NCBI GenBank assembly: GCA_025330725.1
Contig: JAIWND010000066.1
Span: forward strand, 1-64,000
Reading direction: 5' to 3'
Source: Chlamydoabsidia padenii
Lineage: Eukaryota; Mucoromycota; Mucoromycetes; Mucorales; Cunninghamellaceae
DNA length: 64,000 bases
Part shown: positions 55,794 to 64,000 of the stretch, piece by piece
Position numbering within the stretch: position 1 is the stretch's first letter
Layout: every line of letters begins with the position of its first letter
Program-made: the position numbers and the translations under genes
The notes under the pieces: model-generated
Databases searched by the model: none
Told to the model about the DNA's origin: nothing
Seen by the model: the letters and a program-made list of their open reading frames with translations, nothing else

Positions 55794-57479
55794 ATGTCTT
55801 TTACAAACCCAACACCTGACTTTGATAGTAATGTCAAATTAAACTTGAACCAGTCCACCATTGACTTGCTTAACGCCGCTATCGCCAGTCATTCTCAATC
55901 ACAGTTACAACAAGTACAACAACTCTTGTTATCAACATCCAACATACAACCAGAACAATTACTTAACATTAAACAAGAAGCACAAGCAGTATCTCAAGGT
56001 AAAAAAGAAAAAAAAAAAAAAGAAAAAAAAAAAAAAAAAAACTATCCAATAGTATTTGGATGGGTATGTTTGGCAGCCAATGAAACATGCGTCTGACTCG
56101 TAACCTCTCTTTATCATTTTCTCACGCAGGGACAGCGGCATCTAGTAAAAGATCTATTGATAGCACGGATGAAAGTAAGTCAAAACAAAGGAGAAAGAAA
56201 GGGATGCATATGTTGACTATCCAAAAGTGGTGATAACTTACGTCTCTCTTTAACTTTATAGGTGATGCGAACCCAACCACAACCCCGAAACGCCCTGGAA
56301 GAAAACCATTGGAAAAAGCAACAGCATCGGTAAGTCAACTTTTAGAAACACAGCCCCAACATTGGTAGTGTGCATTGATTGGATTATCTGATCATTATTA
56401 TAACAACCACTCACATGATGACTATTTTTATGTAGGACTTGGCAACGGCGGATCCTAAACAGAAACGAAAAGCTCAAAATCGTGCTGCGCAACGTGCCTT
56501 TAGGGAACGAAAAGAAAAACATGTGGCGGAACTACAAGAAAGAATTCGGGAATTGGAGGAACTGACATCGAAAACTGACGAAGATTTGATTAACGAAAAC
56601 AATCGACTCAAGGAACAACTCAAGAAATTGGAAGAAGAAAACTATGCTCTCAAGGATGCCAAATTCACTTTTGAATTCCCTGTCTCTGATCTGAAACAAC
56701 AACAACAACAACAAACATCTGATAATAATAATACTTCTCCATTATCACCACCGGATTCCTTATCATCACCTACCACCACGACTCTATCAAACAACAACGA
56801 TATACAAGAGGACACTTCTAGTAGTAGCTGCACTGAACAATCACCACGCTCATTGAACCAAGAAGATGATTCCGACACTCCCATCACGAAAACACCCACC
56901 AGTTTCCAAGATCCCTCCAACTTTTTATCTTTTGGCTCCATTCAACCTTCACAAGACTTTGACTTTTTGGCAGTCTCTGGTAACAATAGCAACAATGGGA
57001 ACGATACGTCTAGTTTTTCCAACTCTGGTTACGACATGAAGGATCTCTTCCATGGCAAGGACGATCTATTCACTGGTTATCGAGCATCAGGAACAGATGA
57101 TGGTTATACGGACGATGTATTGGGGACAAACGCAGCATTACCCGCCTTGTTTGGTGGTGGTGGATTCGATGATGATCTCTTTGGCTTTACTTCACAGCAA
57201 CAACAACAACAACAGCCATTTGTATTGGATCAATTCTATATGCCCGATGAACCTCGACCTCAGATTCGCAAAGAATCATTGGAAGCCTCTTTACAACGTG
57301 CAAAACAAAATGGCGTGCGTGCTTATGAAGTCCAGGAACAACTCAAGAACTTGCCCGATTTCAATCTCGATGATTTGTGTGCGGATCTAAAAGCCAAGGC
57401 CACGTGTTGTGAAAGCAAATATGTATTGACGGAACATGATGTGGAATCTTACTTGCAGTGCTTTGGACAACAACTGTAG
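55794..57479 (+). CDS. Yap1/Pap1-type bZIP transcription factor
   Basis: Oxidative-stress-type transcriptional activator. Four exons: 55794-55998, 56130-56174, 56262-56329 and 56436-57479; 453 aa. The fungal Pap1-type basic region KRKAQNRAAQRAFRERKEKH (about 115-134) is followed by a leucine zipper (LQERIRELEEL...LKEQLKKLEEE). The centre is Ser/Thr/Asn/Gln-rich. The C-terminus carries a Yap1-like Cys-rich domain: DDLCADLKAKATCCESKYVL and then SYLQCFGQQL, with four Cys. This domain normally masks the nuclear-export signal on oxidation. Only one Cys lies between zipper and C-terminus (SSSSCTEQ), so the paired N-terminal Cys domain of Yap1/Pap1 appears absent. Identification of class is secure; redox behaviour is inferred. 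Confidence 0.9.
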
Positions 57480-57501
57480 TTTACCCCTCAACCTTCCCCT
57501 T

Positions 57502-57544
<43 letters not shown>

Positions 57545-57674
57545 CCTTCCATAAAACTCCCTTCCATCATTCACATAGTTAGGCATCATTCCCCCTTTAT
57601 ATCTTCATACATATATAGTCTTTTTTTTTTATATTACTCATGCTGCATTCGTCTCTTTTAACTATATGACTACA

Positions 57675-57678
<4 letters not shown>

Positions 57679-57714
<36 letters not shown>
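57679..57714. repeat. (TC)n microsatellite
   Basis: About 18 TC units. Confidence 0.9.
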
Positions 57715-57716
<2 letters not shown>

Positions 57717-57928
57717 TTTATTGTTTATTCTTTTATAGGCTTTTTGTTTTATGTATATGAATAAAGAATTAAAATAAACCAACAGTAGTACCACGATAAG
57801 TTGATGTTTAATGGGGTTGTAATATCAGGTGTATCTCTATAATAGGAAACCTTCCCTCGCTATGGCCATTGATCTGATTATCAAGTCTCCAACGTCGATC
57901 ATGATCATTCATGCAAAACGAAGAGCGT

Positions 57929-57939
57929 CGGGATTTGAA
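57929..57939 (+). promoter_or_regulatory. CGGGATTTGAA element upstream of carboxylase relic
   Basis: Exact copy about 450 bp before the first recognisable relic exon; a variant (CGGGATCTGAA, minus) lies at 58138-58148. Confidence 0.5.
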
Positions 57940-58379
57940 AAATAGTTCTTGCAGGTTTTTGGTTTGCTTCAACATGCCAAACCCCTACTTGAACTCTATC
58001 GTTTCTTTTCACCATCTGCCATTTATCATTGAATCTATCATGCATTTTCATTCTTATGAATGGGATGGGATACTGATCTTGGTTTGCTATCGACTTTTTT
58101 TTTTTTTTGCTCCTACAAAAAAAGTCGCACGTTCATTTTCAGATCCCGCAGGTCGTGACCTGAAGAGTCCCACGGGATTCTTTTCTCTTTTTCTTTTTTT
58201 CTTCATTCCAATACACCTTTTTTCTGTCAAGCTTCGAAAACGCGTCTACACCCTCTTTACATGCACGCATGTCCTACCCAGTTCAATACCAAGCTCTACT
58301 ATTCCTCTCAACTAGGTTAACTGACAATAGTATAATTACACCACCAAACTCAACCTCCTGTCCCTTTTATTTTAAATAG

Positions 58380-58965
58380 AACGACATGCTTTATTCGAAA
58401 AGGTGTTGATTGCAAACAGGTAAATTGCCAATCATTCATTCATTAATGCTATAAACAAGTTTTTCTTCTTTATAACTTACACTTTATATATGTAGAGGTG
58501 AAATTGCTTGCCGGGTGATGCGTACAGCCAAAAGGTTTGGGTCTCAAGACAATGGCGGTTTACAGTGAAGCCGACGTTCATGCTTAACACGTCCGCATGG
58601 TAAGTAGATCCTCACACACACACACACACACACACACGCTCACTCACTTTGGTTATTCTTTTTTTTTTATATCATAGGCCGATGAAGCTTACTTGATTTG
58701 TCCTGCCCCTTCAGCCCAAAGTTATCTGGATATCAACAAGATCCTTTGTAATTGGAGGTACAGATGGAGCGGGATCAGTGAAAACGCCCATGCCTTGCAA
58801 GATATCCCAAGTGATGATCAAGTCTGGACAAAACGTGTAAAAAAGGGGGGGGCAACTATTATGGTCTTGGAAGCGATGAAGATGGAACATGTCATTCGGT
58901 CCCCGGTGGATAGTGTGATTGATCCAGTGCTCTATAAGGTGGGCGATCTGGTGGAAGAAAATTAG
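58380..58965 (+). pseudogene. MCCA: 3-methylcrotonyl-CoA carboxylase alpha relic
   Basis: Decayed biotin-dependent carboxylase alpha subunit (leucine degradation, mitochondrial). Recognisable pieces in order: exon 58380-58419 (LFEKVLIANR), exon 58496-58599 (RGEIACRVMRTAKRFG), then exon 58678 onward (ADEAYLICPAPSAQSYLDIN). The last piece runs almost directly into the biotinyl domain, MVLEAMKMEH, with its biotin-accepting Lys, and ends YKVGDLVEEN at 58965. Disabling changes: a frameshift after RFG (the sequence resumes in another frame as TMAVYSEADVHA), a stop replacing the next Leu codon, and loss of nearly the whole biotin carboxylase domain (several hundred residues) between SENA and the biotinyl domain. 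Splice sites are still good, so decay looks fairly recent. A functional copy elsewhere is expected. Confidence 0.85.
58611..58637. repeat. (CA)n microsatellite in relic intron
   Basis: About 13 CA units within the intron between the second and third relic exons. Confidence 0.9.
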
Positions 58966-59530
58966 GCTTTAGTGATGTTTGCTGATTCAGAATAGAATGT
59001 GATCATTATAATAATAATAAATTTGCTATAGAATAAACTTTTTTTTTTTTTGAGTGTCTGTACACAAAGGTTGGTACTTGGTCTAGAATGCCATATGTGT
59101 GGTTTGTATGATGTTGGGTATTGTGTTTTAACCTAGTTGTTGGTATGTAAAACCCCTTTCGTATCTTGGTTTGATCTTCATCCATGTTCATTTGTCATTT
59201 TTGTAGTTACTAGATTGTATGTACATATTTTATTTGTATTATATTGTTAAAGTTAATGAAGATTGATTATTGACTATTATGTATGTTTGCTAATCTACAA
59301 GGGGGTATACTATTCTGTTATAAATCATTAAATCTTACTTTATTATTTATATAAATAAAAAGGAAGAGAGAGACAGAGCCGTCATTTGCCAAATTGCCTA
59401 GTTGTTCAGTAGCTTGGTTCTTGATGGTTTTGGTGATTCCTGTTTTGAGTTTCCTTATTTACTGGTGATATCACGTCGTATCCCCACCACCACCTAGATT
59501 CCTTTTTGGCATGTCTTTATTCGATGGTGA
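58966..59530. other. Intergenic, relic to SRS2 3' end
   Basis: AT-rich, with no convincing gene on either strand. Confidence 0.45.
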
Positions 59531-62500
59531 TTAGTGTGTTGTTGTTTTCTGCTTCTTCACCTTTTCATTGTACATGGTTGATTTTGATGGTCGAGTCGCC
59601 ACTTCCCTCTTTATTAGTTGTTGTCCTAATTGATTTGGTATTGTGTCATTCCTGATAAAGTTATCTTTTTGCTGCACAAACGTGGTTGCTGCCAAAGAGG
59701 ATTCTTTTTTGATGTGTTGTGTCACTATTGTGTTAGCTTTTGGTTTGATTATAGCTGATGATGTTGTTGTAGAGGTGGTGCGTCCCGATGTTGTAGAAGA
59801 GCTGCAGCCTTCGATTGTGATGTATTCTTCGTCATAATACAAATATCCAAAATTAGCATCATCGTCTTCATCTATATAAAAGTTGTCATAGTCATTGAAT
59901 TCATCATAAAAGTCATATTCAGCATCTTCGTCTTCGTTTTGATAAAAGTCGCCATAGTCATCGAATTCGTCGTGATAGTCATATTCACCAGAGTAGTAAT
60001 TCCTGTATATTAGAGAGAGAGAAAGAAAAAAAGCAACACGTTAAAACACGGTGAGTACCCTGATCCCATGCCTTTGGTTTTATTTTGACATTTCCTTACC
60101 TTCCACTTCCTCTGTCGATTGTCATGCCAGCGTCTTCAAGATGAAGATCCACGTTTTCCACATAAGGCAGCCGTAGCATTTGAGCAGTCCATTTCCGTAC
60201 TTCCTTGTTCCAAGCAGGGGTACGTCTTTGATGTACATGGCCAGGAAGATCTTTCAAGTATGGAGATATTTTTGTTTCTGAGGATCCATCCCAACGTTGT
60301 CGTTCATCGGCAAGAGTACAATATAGGAAGCATTTAGCACGAGTCATACCAACGTACAGTACCCGACTATATGTAAATGAAGAAGAGTGAGTCAGATCAT
60401 CAATCATTATCTGCCTTTTTTTTTTTTTTTATTATTTGCCTACCTTTCTTCAAAATCAATTTCGTTCCTTGACATTGGAATAATACCATCTTCACAACCA
60501 GGAATAAACACACATGGCCACTCCAGTCCCTTGGCAGAGTGAATGGTGCTAAGTGAGATGTGCTATGTATAAAGAAAGAGGAAGATATTAAAAACTTGGT
60601 TACTTGAGTTGTGCATAGGTAGTCCAGCCCGTGATTTGACCTGATGATACATTTGACTTACCCCTCCTTTTGCTTCTTTGTGTTCTTGAGAGTGACTAGA
60701 GAGAGAGCAGTATTCTAAAAATCGTCCAACACCGTCAAACCCACTAGAAGAGTCAAAATGATAAAGAAGCATCAGTTATGTTAATATCAGGTTAAGAGTG
60801 TACCTACCTTTCACCTTCTGGACCTTGTTGTACCTCTTCCTGATTCGCAAGTATAATCAGCTCCTCGACGTTTGCTTTTCTGGATTCAGGGTCTTTTTCT
60901 TTGTATTCGGTTTCCAGATACTCCATATACCCAATAGCATCGACGATATACCTTAAGATTTTACCAGGTGTTTCCTACCGAAGAAGAAGAAAAGAATCAG
61001 TATATTATAACAAGTTTCCTCCCCCCCCCCTCTTGAGTTCTTTTTTTTTTTTTTTTTTTTTTTTGGTTTACCTTTTGGATCATCATCTCCTCCACTTCAT
61101 TATATAAGATCAACAGGGTTTTTAGCAGTACTTTGGATTTTTCCATGATTCGCATAGATGTTACTGCAGGATGTCCATCCACAATATGACCCAAGGTTTC
61201 CAATAAAGACCAATTTTGTTCTGCAGCCACTGATTGTATTTTTTTGATAGAGGCATTCCCCAAACTACGCTTAGGCACATTGATCAAGCGAAGAAAGGCG
61301 GTGAGATCACGAGGATTATGGTAAAAGCGGAGATAGCCTAAAATGTCCTTCACTTCCTTGCGATCAAAGAATTTTGTACCATGACACTAATGGAAAGAAT
61401 AATACTTTAATATCACAATGCATTATATTCCTTGATGTTGGTCTTACCAGTATATACGGTATTTTTGCTTGATTGAGGGCACATTCAAAGTTGAGAGTTA
61501 AAAAGTTCATCCGGAAGAGAATGGCAATGTCCTTGTTGTTGATCAAACCGTTCGAGTACTTGATGATGCGCTTAATTTCATCCACCACCACGTTTGCTTC
61601 ATCCAGTTCCGAGCTTGCTTTCAGAACTGAGATTGGTACACCGGAATGATTCTTGGTAAAATGCACCCGAGGTTTGCGAGATTTATCTATTTATATACAA
61701 ACAGGTTAGCATGCATTTAACATCATATCTAGTTCTTTACCTATTTCTAGCACCCTAGTTGCACCGGAGATGATGTTTGCTGTGCTGCGATAGTTTTCCC
61801 TTAGGTCCACCACACGAATTCCCTTGTAATCAGATCCCAACGATTCAAAATGTTCCTTCTTTGCATTTCGCCATCCATATATGCTTTGATCAGGGTCTAT
61901 AAGATAGAGAGAAAAAGTGATAATTAGTCACTTGTGATTTAATTTTTAGTATATTTTTACCTCCAACGACTGTTAATGCTTTTCGTCCTCCGTCTGTCAA
62001 AAGCCATGTTATTTCATACTGGATAGTGTTTGTGTCTTGAAACTATATATGTATAAAAAGGGAAAAAATATGTGAGTTGACCCTGCCTGCCTGGGGGGGG
62101 GGGATTTGATGTTATTTCTATGACTTACTTCATCTACCAAGACATGTTTCACAAAGTTAACACATTGAGGATGATTTCTAAAGAGATCACGACCAAATAG
62201 CAAAAGACCATCAAAATCCTATAAAGATCATATTGTTAGTGGGTTTCATTATCATGGAATTGATTATTACTTACAACCATATTCAGCAGTAGGAGTTTTT
62301 CTTCATAAGCACTACAAAGATAAAGAATAAGATGAGTGAATGATTTGCTTTTGCGTCTTCTTCATACCTGAATATCATAGCGACATCTTTTTCAAAGTCC
62401 TTTTCCCCATGCGTTGCCATGTATCGGTGATGATCCATACCTTTATTTTTGGCTTTGCTGATAAGCTTATGGTATATAGCTACCACCATACACACACAAA

Positions 62501-63055
62501 AGATCAAAAAGTTAGTTAAAAGTTGTACCAAGTTAAAGAAGTAGAGTGGGTCTGTACCTGGCTTTATGCTTCGGCCATATGCAGATAGGCGAGGTTTGAG
62601 TTCATTAAAGACCAAGTTTACGAGATGTTTGCTTTTATTGGCATTGGCAATAGAGAATCCATCCTTGAGCGGTACCCAGTCCAAATGACGGTGAATCATC
62701 CAACAACAGAATCTATGAAAGGTGCCGATTCGGAGGAAGTTGGTGTGTGCACCAAGTAGTGAGGGTTGTTCCAATCGTTCCTTCATTTCCTTTGCAGCTT
62801 TTTTTGTAAAAGTCACCACAACAATAGAAGAGGGTTTGAGATTATTTTTCTTGATAAGCCATGTCACTCTGGTAGTTAAAACTATAGTATAAAAAAGTGG
62901 GCATACATTAGTGTCAAGTCCTTGTCAACACGTTTTATGTTACCTTTGGTTTTTCCGGAGCCTGGTCCAGCCAACACCTGGAGATACTGATCGCCCGCCG
63001 TTACTGCTTTTTTTTGGTATTCATTGAGTTGATTAATGTACTCCAAGTTCGCCAT
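59531..63055 (-). CDS. SRS2: UvrD-type 3'-5' DNA helicase, Srs2-like
   Basis: Superfamily 1A helicase that strips Rad51 filaments and limits recombination. Minus strand, about 14 exons starting 63055-62944, 62881-62558, 62479-62368 and ending with 60002-59531. All helicase motifs are visible: motif I LAGPGSGKT, Ia VTFTKKAAKEMKERL, Ib IGTFHRFC, II VLVDEFQDTNTIQYE (split by an intron), III VVGDPDQSIYGWRNA, IV DIAILFRMN, V LSTIHSAKGLEWPCVFIPG and VI RVLYVGMTRAK. After the helicase core the last exon encodes an acidic Tyr/Asp/Glu repeat region, then a Ser/Thr-rich tail with NQLGQQLIK. Srs2 is favoured over bacterial-type UvrD by eukaryotic context and the C-terminal extension; classical PCNA/SUMO motifs are not certain. 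Confidence 0.9.
59862..60002 (-). repeat. Acidic Tyr-rich 22-residue repeat in SRS2 tail
   Basis: Two near-identical units, EYDYHDEFDDYGDFYQNEDE and EYDFYDEFNDYDNFYIDEDD, each ending in an Asp/Glu run. The DNA shows the matching imperfect tandem repeat of about 66 bp. Confidence 0.8.
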
Positions 63056-63152
63056 ACTTGATCAAAGGCAGAGGAGGGTGGGTTTTTGAAAATAAAATAA
63101 GGAAAGGAAAGAGAGAGTTTCAGATTCTCGCATGTTTATAGATTTATTATGT

Positions 63153-63163
63153 CGGGATTTAAA
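63153..63163 (+). promoter_or_regulatory. CGGGATTTAAA element variant, SRS2 promoter
   Basis: TTTAAA form 97 bp upstream of the SRS2 ATG. Confidence 0.45.
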
Positions 63164-63477
63164 AACGCAGACTTGGGCAAAGAGAAGTTACGACGGTACT
63201 GAACATAACAATGAATTATGCACACACACACTCTATACATTGCAATTATTACTCGCCTCTCCCCCTTAAAGGCGCAAATAGATACTACTAATTGATTTAC
63301 CTCGCTTGTTCCTTCTTGATTCTTTTACCGTGTAGACTTGCTATTCCCTCTTATGTCTGGTATGCAAGGTGGGTGGGTGCATTATAGTCTCAAATATAGT
63401 GGGAACAGCAATGTCTGTTGGGGGAGGTCGAATAGTAGATAGCGATAGTAAATATATCTTTTTAAAACATTATCCAG

Positions 63478-63729
63478 GAAAATGGGCATTCGGTCGAAAA
63501 GTTTGATCGTTGGATTCGTGTCCCTGAAAAGAACGTCAAAGAAATCATATCGGTGATCAAATTAGTGCATAGCGTAAGTGGCAATTTAATCACCGACGAA
63601 GAAAGAAAATTCAGGGGTACCCCGCTATTGATTCTCACTTATTCCCATTTCGTATACAGCTCTAGGAGAAAATTCCAAACCAGAGAGAATAATAGATATG
63701 TTTACCTGTATCTATTCAATAAAGAATAA
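63478..63729 (+). pseudogene. Exon-like open frame without start
   Basis: 83 open codons following a TATCCAG acceptor, reading SVEKFDRWIRVPEKN near the start and ending in YLYLFNKE. There is no ATG. An overlapping 33-codon frame just upstream (ATG near 63410) reads YIFLKHYPGKWAFGRKV and could be the same protein with a frameshift. Family not recognised. Relic or internal exon of an unresolved gene. Confidence 0.3.
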
Positions 63730-63922
63730 AACTTTTATTGTTTTGGGGCACGCTGGGAAGTGGATACTGAAAGTCCGCTCGTCATGCAAAAATTAGCACC
63801 AAAGAGGCTAACTGTCATATGATGTCCTCTTATCAAGAACGAGAATTTTATGATTCAGATATGACATTGGTTGATTGATCCATAAAGAAAAAGACAATTA
63901 ATATAAGAGAACCCTCATATGG

Positions 63923-63933
63923 CGGTGTTTGAA
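63923..63933 (+). promoter_or_regulatory. CGGTGTTTGAA element near window end
   Basis: Exact copy 67 bp from the window edge; may serve a gene beyond it. A looser CGGGATTACCA lies at about 63982. Confidence 0.45.
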
Positions 63934-64000
63934 TTAAATGACCTATCATATAATAATAGAGGTGAGGGTCGATCAATAATGCGGGATTACCAATCGGCCT

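Larger units (their letters stand above)
57480..58379. other. Intergenic with microsatellite, element and pseudogene promoter
   Basis: An A29 run at about 57512-57540 and a (TC)n at 57679-57714 are followed by the promoter region of the carboxylase relic. Several weak frames are not coding. Confidence 0.45.
63056..64000. other. SRS2 promoter and unresolved right end
   Basis: Contains the SRS2 leader, an element variant, an open exon-like segment at 63478-63729 and an exact element at 63923. The window ends without another intact gene. Confidence 0.45.

Noticed and set aside
63978..63990. CGGGATTACCA at the right edge as an element copy
   Set aside because: Lacks the TTTGAA half.

Overview
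The window is nuclear DNA of a filamentous fungus, most likely an early-diverging one (Mucoromycota). Nearly all genes are cut by short introns (roughly 50-200 bp) with GTAAG-type donors and YAG acceptors. Intergenic DNA is AT-rich with long homopolymer A/T tracts. The gene set is purely eukaryotic: eL31, zuotin, a VPS16 of HOPS/CORVET, Nup155, SRS2, HSF, MID1. The genus cannot be fixed from this sequence.

Layout. 0-6.3 kb: ribosomal protein eL31, an NVJ2/TEX2-type lipid-transfer protein, an initiator tRNA-Met and a lineage-specific low-complexity protein. 6.3-16.5 kb: a small putative secreted protein, ERV46, enolase, a four-helix voltage-sensor-like membrane protein, zuotin (minus) and a mitochondrial succinate/fumarate carrier. 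16.5-27.8 kb: a gene-poor stretch with relics, a Nup155 gene that ends after the N-terminal half (minus), divergent VPS16, and a vezatin/Inp2-like membrane protein. 27.8-33 kb: an accessory-looking stretch with a three-copy tandem repeat of about 245 bp and several broken or unresolved reading frames. 33-48 kb: a BBE-like FAD oxidoreductase, an HSF-type transcription factor (minus), a nucleotide-sugar-transporter-like protein, MID1, an OSBP-related protein, an STK32/YANK-type kinase (minus), ATP10 and a universal stress protein (minus). 48-58 kb: a small mitochondrial-looking protein, a CLYBL-type lyase, an LEA2-like membrane protein, a HINT-type HIT protein, a UPS1/PRELI protein (minus) and a YAP1/PAP1-type bZIP factor. 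58-64 kb: a decayed 3-methylcrotonyl-CoA carboxylase alpha gene and an SRS2-type helicase (minus) with a Tyr/Asp-rich tail.

The genes are independent housekeeping units, not a pathway cluster. Several are functionally related: ERV46, VPS16, NVJ2-like, OSH and the NST-like protein act in membrane traffic or lipid transport; ATP10, UPS1 and the succinate/fumarate carrier act in mitochondria; HSF, bZIP and the universal stress protein act in stress responses.

The most striking feature is a shared non-coding element. The 11-mer CGG-NN-TTTGAA (commonest form CGGGATTTGAA) occurs exactly 24 times on either strand, plus about a dozen one-mismatch forms. Under simple base-composition assumptions about one hit or fewer is expected. 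Most copies lie about 80-125 bp upstream of a start codon, in either orientation, followed by a pyrimidine-rich leader. It resembles the animal CDE/CHR cell-cycle element (CHR = TTTGAA) with a two-base spacer, and here looks like a general core-promoter element. Orphan copies mark places where a transcription unit may have been missed or lost.
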